Below, piece after piece: positions 25,935-34,764 of a stretch of DNA of 64,000 bases (position 1 is the first letter of the stretch; each line of letters starts with the position of its first letter). This stretch comes from an uncultured bacterium. Its GTDB lineage: Bacteria; Vulcanimicrobiota; Xenobia; Xenobiales; Xenobiaceae. A model generated the notes under the pieces. The model was not told the DNA's origin. It did no database searches and saw only the letters and a program-made list of their open reading frames with translations. A program made the translations under genes and the position numbers. Where the stretch lies: assembly GCA_934621605.1 (NCBI GenBank), contig CAKTUZ010000008.1:1-64000 (forward strand), given 5' to 3'.

Positions 25935-26321
25935 ATGAAAAAAAATAAAATTATTACTATTATTTTTCTTCTTTCCGTCTTTTTGACGGGTATTTGTACA
26001 GAAATGGCCGCTGCTGAACCCTGGGGACCGCCGCCCGGAGGTCGTCGTCCTAGGAGAGAGCCCAAATGTGAAGTTAAAGTACAGAATGACGCCGATTTTC
26101 CCATTTATATAGTGTTGGATGGGCGCAATCAAGGCTCTGTTTGGAAGAATAGCTCCGAAACTTTCAAAATTGAAAAATGGGGCTCTATAAAAGTAGAAGC
26201 CGAGATTGAAAATGAGACGGCTAAAAAATGGGTTGAACTGCGTCCCGATGATCAAAAAGCGGAAGTTACCTTTAAGAATGATGATTTTCCGGCTATCGAT
26301 CCCAAAACGGTAAAATATTAG
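25935..26321 (+). CDS. Small secreted protein of unknown function
   Basis: 128 aa. The start at 25935 follows AAAGGAAAG and opens a signal peptide (MKKNKIITIIFLLSVFL, cleavage likely after MAAA). A short Pro/Gly/Arg-rich linker (WGPPPGGRRPRRE) leads to an 85-residue domain with alternating strands (CEVKVQNDADFPIYIVLDG), possibly a small beta-sandwich. No family was recognised. It ends before a bidirectional terminator shared with the carboxyltransferase gene. Confidence 0.7.
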   Translation: MKKNKIITIIFLLSVFLTGICTEMAAAEPWGPPPGGRRPRREPKCEVKVQNDADFPIYIVLDGRNQGSVWKNSSETFKIEKWGSIKVEAEIENETAKKWVELRPDDQKAEVTFKNDDFPAIDPKTVKY

Positions 26322-26347
26322 TACAGTTTTAGCTCAAGTAAGTATAA

Positions 26348-26388
26348 GAAAATGGACTGAATCTTTTCAGATTTAGTCCATTTTCTTT
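26348..26388. terminator. Bidirectional intrinsic terminator
   Basis: A 16-bp stem with one G-U pair: 26348-26363 pairs with 26370-26385 (GAAAATGGACTGAATC and its complement), A-rich on the left and T-rich on the right. Confidence 0.88.
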
Positions 26389-26434
26389 AAGTATAAAGGT
26401 TGGCTTCTCTTTCAATCAGATAGCCGGACTCCCA

Positions 26435-28036
26435 TTAGAGGGGGATATTACCGTGTTTTTTAGCTGGGTAGTTGATGCCTTTGGTATTTAAAGCCGTTAA
26501 AGCGCTGCGTAACTTAGAACGCGATTCTTTGGGATGGATCACTTCGGTAATAAATCCTTTAGAAGCGGCTTCATAAGGATTGAGGAAACGCTCTTCGTAT
26601 TCGGCAATACATTTGGCTTTCTCGGCTACGGGATCTTCAGCTGCTTTTATGCGCTTTTTGAAGGCAATATTGACGGCGCCTTCCGCACCCATAACGGCAA
26701 TTTCGGCAATAGGCCAAGCGTAAACATAGTCGGCGCCCATATTTTTGGAGTTCATGGCTATGTAAGCTCCGCCGTAGGCCTTACGCATGATCAGAGTGAT
26801 TTTGGGAACTGTAGCTTCTGAGTAGGCATAGAGCATTTTTGCACCGTGGCGAATAATACCGTTGTGTTCTTGCTGAGTGCCTGGCAAAAAGGCGGGCACG
26901 TCGACCAAAGTGATTAACGGAATATTGAAGCAATCGCAAAAGCGAATAAAGCGGGCCGCTTTGTCTGAAGCATGATAGTCTAAAGATCCGGCCATACAAT
27001 TGGCTTGGTTGGCCACTACGCCTACCACGTCGCCTCCCAAGCGGCTGAAGCCAACCACGATATTGGCGGCAAATTCCTTCTGTACTTCCATAAAGCTGCC
27101 AGCATCGAAGATAATATCGATAACTTCCTTGACGTCGTAAGACTTTTTACTGTTGTCAGGAACGATACTGGTTAAAGTATGGCATTTATCGGCAGTTTCA
27201 ATATCTTTATTGTGTTTAAATAAACTGGAGATATTGCTAAAGAAAGAAGCTTGTTTTGGGGTACTGCTGGGCAAAGAAGCTACATATGATTGTGGTAAGT
27301 AGCTCAGCAATTGACGTACACCCATTAAGCATTCGTATTCGGAATCGTAAGTGAAGTGGGAAACGCCGCTCTTGTGAGCATGAATATCTGCTCCGCCCAA
27401 TTGCTCTACGGAAACTTCTTCGCCGATAACAGTTTTGACCACGTTGGGGCCGGTAATAAACATTTTGGAGACGCCGCGTACCATAAAGATAAAGTCACAA
27501 ATGGCTGGAGCGTAACAGGCGCCACCGGAGCAGGGGCCCAGAATTAAAGCAATCTGAGGAATAACACCGGAAGCTAAGGTGTGGCGCTGGAACATACCCG
27601 CATAACCGCTCAGAGAACATATACCTTCTTCGATGCGGGCACCGCCGCTGTCGTTAATACAAATGATGGGAGCTTTAGCTTCCATAGCCATATCTTGAAG
27701 GCGACAGATCTTCATTGAATGGTATTCACCCAAGGTTCCGCCGATAACAGTAAAATCTTCGCTATAGACAAAAACCAGGCGGCCGCCAATTTCGCCGTAA
27801 CCGGTAATGACGCCGTCACCCAAAGCGCGTCTTTTATCTAAGTCAAAGTCATCAATGCGAGATTCCACAAAGTTGTCTGTCTCTACAAATGTACCCGGAT
27901 CCAGTAATTTCTCTAGGCGCTCGCGGGCTGTCAGTTTGCCGGACTGGTGTTGTTTGTCGATTCTTTCCTGACCGCCGCCCAACAGAGCTTTGGCTCTTTT
28001 GGCTTCCAACTTCTCGATGGCTTCGTTCCAATTCAT
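26435..28036 (-). CDS. Acyl-CoA carboxylase / decarboxylase carboxyltransferase subunit
   Basis: 533 aa of the PccB/MmdA type: moves the carboxyl group between carboxybiotin and propionyl- or methylmalonyl-CoA. Signatures include KLTARERLEKLLDPGTF, the acyl-CoA site INDSGGARIEEG, ILGPCSGGACYAPA, and the biotin-side VDVPAFLPGTQQEHNGIIRHG and KAYGGAYIAM. An insert of about 25 residues (STPKQASFFSNISSLF) sits mid-protein. Biotin-carrier and carboxylase subunits are not in this window, so propionyl-CoA carboxylase and sodium-pumping decarboxylase cannot be told apart. Confidence 0.9.
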   Translation of the reverse strand: MNWNEAIEKLEAKRAKALLGGGQERIDKQHQSGKLTARERLEKLLDPGTFVETDNFVESRIDDFDLDKRRALGDGVITGYGEIGGRLVFVYSEDFTVIGGTLGEYHSMKICRLQDMAMEAKAPIICINDSGGARIEEGICSLSGYAGMFQRHTLASGVIPQIALILGPCSGGACYAPAICDFIFMVRGVSKMFITGPNVVKTVIGEEVSVEQLGGADIHAHKSGVSHFTYDSEYECLMGVRQLLSYLPQSYVASLPSSTPKQASFFSNISSLFKHNKDIETADKCHTLTSIVPDNSKKSYDVKEVIDIIFDAGSFMEVQKEFAANIVVGFSRLGGDVVGVVANQANCMAGSLDYHASDKAARFIRFCDCFNIPLITLVDVPAFLPGTQQEHNGIIRHGAKMLYAYSEATVPKITLIMRKAYGGAYIAMNSKNMGADYVYAWPIAEIAVMGAEGAVNIAFKKRIKAAEDPVAEKAKCIAEYEERFLNPYEAASKGFITEVIHPKESRSKLRSALTALNTKGINYPAKKHGNIPL

Positions 28037-28159
28037 TAAAGTAGTTACACCTCTTTAGATACCTATAAATATTTATCAGAAATCGGCCAAGCACTTTCCT
28101 CTGCTTAAGGGAAATCCTCTTTTAAGCAGATTTTTTCGGCCAAAGATCGATAGTTGTAA

Positions 28160-30925
28160 TCAGTTCATAAAAAATCTGGGTACGGTGACATTTTGTCCTA
28201 TTTGGGCGCTGGCTGAAATATCCAGGCGAAATCCTTCGTCAGGTAGCGGTTCTTGAGTAGTCCAATTTACTTTTACTTCTCCTTGCGGAGGAATAATTTC
28301 AGTGTATGCAGTTTTTCCTTCAGGGGCAGAGGCACTGGTACGATAATTGTGCAATTGATCACACCAGACCCACCATTTTATCGATAGTGGCCCTCCGCAA
28401 TAGAAGGGGTGGCAGCCGATATTTTTTAAAGTGATAAAGCCGCCATTGGTTGAAGATACTACTATTTCTTTGACACGTAGGTTTTTGTCGATATTTTCTG
28501 ACACTAAGTAGTCGGCTTGAGTCTTTCCTATCAAGGTTTGCCAGTGTTTACCGTCTTGACTGTAAGACCAGGAAAGTTGGTAATGACCTTCGTTGATAGG
28601 AGGGCAAATCATGACATTACTCCATTGTCCCTCGACCCAAAATGTTAGAGGCAAATTAGTTAGGCGACTTTGTCCGGGGCGATTGGCTTCCGATTTAAAT
28701 GCTGCTCGCAACCAGCCTTTTAAAGGGCGAGAATACTTGACTGTAATGGGGTAGGCTTGGCCGTACATCCAAGCGTTGGCTGCAGGCAGGCCGGATACTT
28801 TAATTTGTATAGCTTGGTCTGTTGCCTCTGTACTTACAGTTTCGGCGAGCGGATCCAGAGAATTTTCCAACTGATAAAGCCAATATTTGCGTTTATCTCC
28901 GAAAGTGTGCCTTAAAGTTACAATCGGTTTAACCGATTGCTCGGAAGTAGTGTGGCGGGAGAAATTGTACAACTCTCTTGCTGGCAGAGGCTCTTCGGTT
29001 ACCAGCCAATTGGCTCCTAGTCCTGATATTAAAGGAACCGAAGGTCGCTTTTTAAAAGCCACCGTACTTCCGTTGGGTAAATAGGGAGAAGTACCCATAG
29101 GTTGCCAGTGCGGTGGCAAGGCATGTTCACAAGACCTGGTGCCGGATATGCCATTGAGAACGGCACATTTTAAAAATTGTTCCGGTGTGTGAATATGTTC
29201 GCGCCAAACCACATTTTGTCTACCGGGTTGCTCCCACAGCCAAAGCGCCAGATCCAAATCACGTTGATTGAGTTGCAGTTCTTTACAGCTCAAAAGCCAA
29301 CGATATGTGTTCGGGTACCAGGGCCATAAAACTTTGGCAGCCGCTTGTGGCGATTTTTGGGCTTCAATGACTATGTTGTTGAGTAATCTCTGAGCGCCGA
29401 CAACATTGGCTATGATAAAAACAAATAAGGCGGAATATATAGCGCGGCGCCAGCCTCGGCTCGTCAGCTGGGTAGCATGATCGATAAGGTCGGCAACTAC
29501 CAAAGCCATAAGTCCGGCAAAACCAACTCCGGCGGCAAATTCCCAACGAAAATATTCTGCTTCCCGAATAGGGCCAAAATCGATTAAACCGGGCGTAAAA
29601 TAAGCAATTAAGCCCAAAAGTCCGAACATATAGCCGCAAATACTACGTCGTTTTATGGCCCAGGCTAATGTCAAGGGAGCCAGCCAAGTGGGCAGCCAAT
29701 GCAATATTAGCACTTTTGAGCTGAAAATCGAGCTATAGCCTCCGTCGTCAAGTATGGGTTTGTAATGGCGGAATAAAGCTGTATTTAAAGCGCTGGAGAA
29801 GCGACGATAAGGATCTACTCCCAAGCGGATGGCCAAAAAATGGCGCTTGGGAAAGGAAATAGGGGCATAGTCGGAGGCTGGCGCTGTTAAGGTTTTGTTA
29901 TGACCGAGAATTGTTACCGTTTTACCAACGCTTTGTCTGGCTAAATGGCCCAGCACACCGCCACCGCACACGCTGATTAGGAGGCTGCCCAAAATGCTCA
30001 GAGCCGTTATGCTCAGTAAAGTTTTGGCAATAGAAGTGCGGCGGCGGCAGACGATAAGCGAACCGGCGGCAAAGCAAGTCAGAACTAAAGCTAGGTAGCT
30101 TTCACAGATAAATCCGTACAAACCGGCTAAAAGGGTAGTTAAAACTATTTTGGGCCAGTGCAGTGGCCAATGTTCTCTAGCTTTGTAAATAATATCGACA
30201 AAGAGCCCTAAAAGTAGGCCCAAAATGGTAAAAACCAACAAATCGCCGTTGTCAAAAGCGTCCATAAGTCCGGCTTTGCCGCCTACATTGACGCTGAAAA
30301 AGAGGAAAAATGCTCCCCAAGCTCCGGCTCTGGCATTATTGGAAATTTTTCTTATTACCAAGGCCCAGAGTATGATACTACTGACCAGAAGAAAAATTTC
30401 GCAAATCCAAGCGGCACGAATAGTGTCATTATTTACAGCGCCTGCCAAAGCGGCGATTAAAAATTGTTTGGAAAAATGGCCATTTAAGCCGATCCAAGGG
30501 AAGAAAGGATGGACGGCAGGCAAACCGTTTTTTATAAGCGCACGGGAAATCGGATAAAAGGACCAAAAGTCGGGGGCAAAAGTCAGAAGTTGGACAGCGT
30601 GTACATAAAAAAGGCTGGCGCTCATAGTAATAAGGAGCAATAACTTTTGCCCTCGAGAAAAGGGCGGTGGGGTTGTATTCTGAACTTGGGGAACTTTAAT
30701 TGCCAGACCTATAATGACAAATAAAATGACGCAACCAAGTAAACATCCCCATAAAGGCAGCCAGGGCGCCAGTATTGTCGTTATGCCTATAAGAGAAATT
30801 AGACCTATAGGCAAAGCCATAGCTTTAGCCAGGCTGTCATCGTATATCTCCAGACCGGCCGCCGCTATTTTATATCCACCTCCGGCGAGGATAAGGAGGA
30901 CGATAATCAGCAGAATATCCAGCAT
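28160..30925 (-). CDS. Large multi-pass membrane protein, possible GT-C glycosyltransferase
   Basis: 921 aa. About twelve to fourteen transmembrane helices fill residues 1-510, followed by a soluble, probably extracytoplasmic region of about 400 residues with beta-sandwich-like segments. An acidic and aromatic loop after the third helix (LTFAPDFWSFYPISRALI) sits where GT-C enzymes carry their catalytic Asp. This is only a layout resemblance. The gene stands upstream of the carboxyltransferase gene with no obvious functional link. Confidence 0.5.
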   Translation of the reverse strand: MLDILLIIVLLILAGGGYKIAAAGLEIYDDSLAKAMALPIGLISLIGITTILAPWLPLWGCLLGCVILFVIIGLAIKVPQVQNTTPPPFSRGQKLLLLITMSASLFYVHAVQLLTFAPDFWSFYPISRALIKNGLPAVHPFFPWIGLNGHFSKQFLIAALAGAVNNDTIRAAWICEIFLLVSSIILWALVIRKISNNARAGAWGAFFLFFSVNVGGKAGLMDAFDNGDLLVFTILGLLLGLFVDIIYKAREHWPLHWPKIVLTTLLAGLYGFICESYLALVLTCFAAGSLIVCRRRTSIAKTLLSITALSILGSLLISVCGGGVLGHLARQSVGKTVTILGHNKTLTAPASDYAPISFPKRHFLAIRLGVDPYRRFSSALNTALFRHYKPILDDGGYSSIFSSKVLILHWLPTWLAPLTLAWAIKRRSICGYMFGLLGLIAYFTPGLIDFGPIREAEYFRWEFAAGVGFAGLMALVVADLIDHATQLTSRGWRRAIYSALFVFIIANVVGAQRLLNNIVIEAQKSPQAAAKVLWPWYPNTYRWLLSCKELQLNQRDLDLALWLWEQPGRQNVVWREHIHTPEQFLKCAVLNGISGTRSCEHALPPHWQPMGTSPYLPNGSTVAFKKRPSVPLISGLGANWLVTEEPLPARELYNFSRHTTSEQSVKPIVTLRHTFGDKRKYWLYQLENSLDPLAETVSTEATDQAIQIKVSGLPAANAWMYGQAYPITVKYSRPLKGWLRAAFKSEANRPGQSRLTNLPLTFWVEGQWSNVMICPPINEGHYQLSWSYSQDGKHWQTLIGKTQADYLVSENIDKNLRVKEIVVSSTNGGFITLKNIGCHPFYCGGPLSIKWWVWCDQLHNYRTSASAPEGKTAYTEIIPPQGEVKVNWTTQEPLPDEGFRLDISASAQIGQNVTVPRFFMN

Positions 30926-31016
30926 TTTTTATTGAACTGTATCCTTCGGCGCTTTTTCGGATTTGGAGTGGCGGGAGAAGTAAATCCCTAAGATGGAATT
31001 TCCGCCCGCCAAGTGA

Positions 31017-31595
31017 TTAGTCCCGATAAAAATCGGCTTCGATAATTTCGCAGAGAATATGGCCTATAGTAATATGGCTTTCCTGAATGCGGCAAGTGCG
31101 GTCAGCTGGCACAATTATGGCAACATCGCTAAGCTCTTTTAAGGCGCCTCCGGTCTTTCCCGTAAGTCCTATAACTAAGCCGCCTTTTTGGTGGGCAGAC
31201 TCGGCGGCCAGATTGATACATTGCGAATTGCCAGAAGTGGAAATGGCAATCAGTACATCGCCGGGACGCATCAGGGCCTTAACTTGGCGTGAAAATACCG
31301 TATCATAGCCGAAGTCGTTGGCTAAAGCAGTAAGGCAAGAAGTATCGGTCGTTAAGGCTATGGCCGGTAGCTGATTGTCGTGTTCGAAGCGGCCCACCAA
31401 TTCGGTGGCAATATGCTGAGCGTCAGCTGCACTGCCGCCATTGCCGGCCAAAAATACGCAGTGACCTTCGCGCAGACATTTGATCAATATTTGTCCGGCT
31501 TGGTTTATGGATTCAGTATTTTGGAGCAGCCTAAGTTTTGTTTCGACAGATTCCTGCAGAGAGTTCTGAATAAGCTCATTCCAATTAGCACTCAT
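31017..31595 (-). CDS. gmhA: Phosphoheptose isomerase (SIS domain)
   Basis: 192 aa, the length of GmhA, which converts sedoheptulose 7-phosphate to D-glycero-D-manno-heptose 7-phosphate for lipopolysaccharide or glycoprotein heptose. Motifs: FLAGNGGSAADAQHIATELVGRF, the SIS loop AISTSGNSQCI, and IQESHITIGHILCEIIE with conserved Glu/His. I placed the start at 31595 (MSANWNELIQ), with AGAGGA 11 nt upstream. A longer frame to 31802 enters the serine hydrolase gene. Other heptose genes are not in the window. It suggests a diderm envelope. Confidence 0.9.
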   Translation of the reverse strand: MSANWNELIQNSLQESVETKLRLLQNTESINQAGQILIKCLREGHCVFLAGNGGSAADAQHIATELVGRFEHDNQLPAIALTTDTSCLTALANDFGYDTVFSRQVKALMRPGDVLIAISTSGNSQCINLAAESAHQKGGLVIGLTGKTGGALKELSDVAIIVPADRTCRIQESHITIGHILCEIIEADFYRD

Positions 31596-31782
31596 TGAAG
31601 TTTCGTTTCCTCTTGCAATGTAGAGCCGCTGTCTGATAAGGAGCGGCTTGGGGCTTTTCGCTGAAAAGCCAAAAGTATTCTGCGATCTCAAGGTAATGTA
31701 TATATGTTTACGACGCAATACCGGGCAAACTTTCCGTTGAAAGTAAAAAAGTCCTGGTTTGCTTTGAATTGTATATACATTG

Positions 31783-32943
31783 TTAAAGATTATCCCAAGC
31801 AATTTTGCTAAGGTTGCCTATAGCCTGCGAGGCTCTGTTATTTTGGCCGCAGCCTACGTTTTTAACAAAAACCGTAATGGCCAGCGGATTGCCGCGTTTA
31901 CTGATAATAATACCACTATCATTAACCACTCCGCTGATAGTACCTGTTTTATGGTAGGTTTGTGTACCTTTGGGTAAATAACGGGGAATGCGTGAATTGT
32001 ATTCCTGAGCGGCTAAAATGGAAAGGGCATAGTCTGTCCAATCGGGAGCCAGAATTTCCTGACGCCACAATTTGCTAAGCAAGAGAGAAAAGTCGTCAGG
32101 CGAGCTTTGGTTATCTACAGTTTCGGCCACATGGCGCTGTTGAGTAAAAGTATATCTGGCTCCGGAACGATCTTCTAAGGCCTGGAATTGGCTTATACTT
32201 AAGTTTTTGTTGTCTTCTTCAACCTCTTTGGCTAAAGCTAAGCGCTGCCTGGGAGTAAGTTCTTTCCAGGTACGGGCAATTTCGTCAGGATTGTCACTTT
32301 TCATAAAACTGCCTTTGCCTAAGCAAATCAGCCAAGCCTGACGATTACTCATAAAAATGTAGTTGTCATTTAAATTTAAATCGCGCATAAGGCGATGGAT
32401 GTTGCCGGCACCTATTAAATGAACGATCATATCGGTGGCCGTATTGTCAGAAATAGTGATCATTAAAGTGAGAGCTTTATCTAAAGTGATCTTACTGTTG
32501 ACGGGAACGTCTATAAGCTTGCCGCTGCCAATACAGAAGTCTTCTTTTTTTATAGTAAGTTGTTTGTCCACATTGAAAGGCAGGACATTATCTTGCAATT
32601 GTAAGCAGGTTTCAATTAAAACCGGTACTTTGAAAACACTAGCTAAAGGGTATTGCTTGGAACCTTGATTGGAAAGTTTGGCTGAGGTGGGAATATGGAT
32701 AATTGAATAGCCTATGTCTAAGTCGGGGTAAGCTTTTACCTGAGATTGCAGTAAGGCTTGCACTTTTTTTACTCGCTCGGGAGTCACCGGACTGAGTGGG
32801 GCAGCTTGAGCTGTAGTTTTCGTTGAAAGTTGGGCAGGTTGTTTGTCGGCTGGAAGAGGCAAATCGGCGTAGGCCGGATAACCAAAGAGGGTAAAACAAG
32901 TAATTAAAAGATAGCGGAAAAATAACGATTTGTATTTATTCAT
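31783..32943 (-). CDS. Class A beta-lactamase-like serine hydrolase, secreted
   Basis: 386 aa with a signal peptide (core RYLLITCFTLFG, cleavage near AYA-D). The penicillin-binding motifs are all present: SVFK nucleophile tetrad near 83, SDN in TISDNTATDMIV, and KTG in YHKTGTISGVVND. However, the place where class A enzymes have the deacylating Glu166 (34 residues after SDN) reads SNRQAW, and a roughly 60-residue insert follows. It may be a penicillin-binding or peptidase relative rather than an efficient beta-lactamase. Adjacent upstream of gmhA. Confidence 0.75.
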   Translation of the reverse strand: MNKYKSLFFRYLLITCFTLFGYPAYADLPLPADKQPAQLSTKTTAQAAPLSPVTPERVKKVQALLQSQVKAYPDLDIGYSIIHIPTSAKLSNQGSKQYPLASVFKVPVLIETCLQLQDNVLPFNVDKQLTIKKEDFCIGSGKLIDVPVNSKITLDKALTLMITISDNTATDMIVHLIGAGNIHRLMRDLNLNDNYIFMSNRQAWLICLGKGSFMKSDNPDEIARTWKELTPRQRLALAKEVEEDNKNLSISQFQALEDRSGARYTFTQQRHVAETVDNQSSPDDFSLLLSKLWRQEILAPDWTDYALSILAAQEYNSRIPRYLPKGTQTYHKTGTISGVVNDSGIIISKRGNPLAITVFVKNVGCGQNNRASQAIGNLSKIAWDNL

Positions 32944-33318
32944 GATAATTTGACTTTTTTAGAAAATTGATTTGGAAACTTTCTACTAAGTGCAAAAAAA
33001 ATCCCTGCTCGCCCTTTGCGAGGGAGAATTGTTTCGGCTGATCCCTTGTAAAATCATTACGTTTGTTGTATCCTATCAGACGGCATAGTGCCCTTTTTAG
33101 TCTTTGTTAAGGTTCCGGCACTCCTTAGCCAGCGATAGTGTTCCCTCTTCTGAAGGGGAGCGCCGGTGGTGCGCCTTGGTAAAAAGAAAATATTTTTTTC
33201 ATTTACTCGCAGCTTGATATAGGTAAGTTGGAATGGTTCCGGCTTCAGGTTTTTGCTTTCTCGCAGAGTGGCTCGCTTCCCAGTCCTGAGCTCCTCGGAA
33301 GGGCAAGACGCCGCGAAT
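32944..33318. other. Gene-free intergenic region with several hairpins
   Basis: About 375 bp between divergent genes. No coding frame is credible. Several inverted repeats occur: GCTTCAGG/CCTGAGC near 33241-33290, TTCCCTCTTC/GAAGGGGA near 33141-33159, and GGCACT/AGTGTT near 33117-33142. I looked for tmRNA, RNase P and SRP RNA signatures on both strands and saw none. Confidence 0.4.
32994..33022 (-). terminator. Terminator-like hairpin in leader of the serine hydrolase gene
   Basis: On the minus strand CTCGC (33022-33018) and GCGAG (33012-33008) form a 5-bp stem, followed after CAGGGA by eight T. It lies 50 nt before the serine hydrolase start, so it could be an attenuator or end an unannotated small RNA. 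Confidence 0.45.
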
Positions 33319-33348
33319 TTGACAGCTTGTTTGGTTCTGTGTTAGACT
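33319..33348 (+). promoter_or_regulatory. Sigma-70-type promoter of rplU operon
   Basis: TTGACA (33319-33324) and TAGACT (33343-33348) are 18 bp apart, about 75 nt before the rplU start. Confidence 0.75.
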
Positions 33349-33358
33349 CTCCTCTCAC

Positions 33359-33404
33359 TTAACCTGGATCTGCGGGTTGCCTAGTGCCTTTCGCGCTGGG
33401 TTAA
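33359..33404 (+). promoter_or_regulatory. Structured leader before rplU
   Basis: TTAACC (33359-33364) closes on GGTTAA (33399-33404), enclosing a small hairpin AGTGC-CTTTC-GCGCT (33383-33397). It ends just before the rplU ribosome site (TAGGAGGT). Position and form suit an L21-type autoregulatory leader, though no sequence match is claimed. Confidence 0.5.
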
Positions 33405-33423
33405 AATTTAGGAGGTTACTTAA

Positions 33424-33738
33424 GTGTACGCCGTGGTAGAAACAGGGGGCAAACAGTACCGTGTTGCTCCTGGACAGAAAGTTCGTGTAGATCGCTTAGA
33501 GGGCGAGCTCGGTTCCGAAGTTACTTTGGATCGCGTCCTGGTCGTAGTTGACGACAATCATAATTTAACTGCCGGTAATCCTACTGTTGCCGGTGCTGCC
33601 GTGTCCGCTCGTATCGTTGAGCAGCACAGGGAGCGCAAGGTATTAGTCTTTAAGTATGCGAAGCGCAAACGCCGTCGTGTGAAGACCGGATCCCGCCGTT
33701 ACTACACCACCTTGCATATTGGTGAGATTAGGAACTAG
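33424..33738 (+). CDS. rplU: 50S ribosomal protein L21
   Basis: 104 aa, full length for bL21. MYAVVETGGKQYRVAPGQKV at the start and KYAKRKRRRVKTGSR near the end are diagnostic. It starts at GTG with a strong TAGGAGGT site. First gene of a short operon with prp; the usual third gene, rpmA, is not next to it. Confidence 0.98.
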   Translation: MYAVVETGGKQYRVAPGQKVRVDRLEGELGSEVTLDRVLVVVDDNHNLTAGNPTVAGAAVSARIVEQHRERKVLVFKYAKRKRRRVKTGSRRYYTTLHIGEIRN

Positions 33739-33744
33739 CCTCTA

Positions 33745-34170
33745 TTGATCCGGGTTAGTCTGCAGACTGACGCCTGCGGTCAGATTAAAGTTTTCGCCTG
33801 TCTGGGACATGCAGGACTTACCGTAGAAGACGGAGGCGAAGATCTTTTGTGTGCAGGTGTTTCTGCTCTGTGTGGTGCCCTAGCCATTGGCCTTGAGCGA
33901 GTGGTTGGGGCTTCTGTTTTTTTGCGGGAAAGCCGTGGACTTTTCTATATTAAGCTTGAGCCTATGAGCGCAGAGCTGGAAGAAAAGGCTCGGGTGCTTT
34001 TGTGCACTGTTGTGGAAGCTTTGCGGGAGCTGGCCCACTACAATGAAGGTTTTTTGACTGTATGCAATTTCGCTCAGGAAGAAACTTTTCCCACAGTCGA
34101 AGAATTTATAGCTGAAGCCGAAGCAGAAAATCAGCTTAGTGATCAATATCTCTCTGAAACTGAAGAATAA
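33745..34170 (+). CDS. prp: Ribosomal-processing cysteine protease Prp
   Basis: 141 aa. Prp removes the N-terminal extension of ribosomal protein L27 in Firmicutes-type bacteria. The catalytic pair is visible: GHAG with His (about residue 22) and GEDLLCAGVSALCGAL with Cys (about 35). The usual length is about 110 aa, and this copy has an acidic C-terminal tail (AEAEAENQLSDQYLSETEE). It starts at TTG six bases after the rplU stop. Its presence predicts an L27 with a cleavable leader encoded elsewhere in the genome. Confidence 0.9.
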   Translation: MIRVSLQTDACGQIKVFACLGHAGLTVEDGGEDLLCAGVSALCGALAIGLERVVGASVFLRESRGLFYIKLEPMSAELEEKARVLLCTVVEALRELAHYNEGFLTVCNFAQEETFPTVEEFIAEAEAENQLSDQYLSETEE

Positions 34171-34337
34171 ACTAAGTTTAGGATGTTTGGATTCTGATTT
34201 GGCAATTGAAAAATATGCTTTCGAAGTATTGAAGGAAGGTTGCTGTTAAAGGAATTATTTTATCGACCAGGGAAGAGCGCCCCTATGGGCTTGGTTTAGT
34301 TAAAACTAAAGGTTTCAAGGACAGAAGGAGGAGAGAC

Positions 34338-34586
34338 ATGACTGAATTTATAGAAAGAATGAGCTTAGACGATCTCGATTTTGGAGATGAACGCCGTCTC
34401 GGTGAGGATAGTCCTTTTACTCCCGCTAAGCTTATCGGTGTGGCCTGCTTGGGCGCTGCCGTAGCTTTATCAGGATATTATATCTACTCTTCCTTGGGGA
34501 ATGAAGATAAGACTCGCTTGCGTGACAGTGTAGTTGGCTTCTTCTCTGAGCAAGTGAAGCCGCTTATTTCTCCTCGCAATGATTAG
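34338..34586 (+). CDS. Small single-pass membrane protein
   Basis: 82 aa with an acidic N-terminus (MSLDDLDFGDERRLGED), one transmembrane helix near residues 34-52 (LIGVACLGAAVALSGYYIY), and a charged C-terminus. A strong AGGAGGAG site precedes the ATG. It lies where rpmA would be expected after prp but shows no resemblance to L27. No family was recognised. Confidence 0.7.
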   Translation: MTEFIERMSLDDLDFGDERRLGEDSPFTPAKLIGVACLGAAVALSGYYIYSSLGNEDKTRLRDSVVGFFSEQVKPLISPRND

Positions 34587-34764
34587 TGAGCTATTTGGGG
34601 TGGGGAAGAATTTAGTTTAGGTAAGTCCGCCTCAAGAATTTGGCCTTTGTTTTTATGCGGTCAGGTTCTTGTTCTTTTTCGGCCCTTTTTTGTGGGTCGA
34701 AATGTAGTTTTGTTTCGCCGAATGAAGGCCAACTTTGGATAAATAGGAAGGGCGTGCGCTTTTT

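Noticed and set aside
33031..33318. tmRNA, RNase P or SRP RNA in the gap before rplU
   Set aside because: None of their conserved core sequences could be found on either strand.
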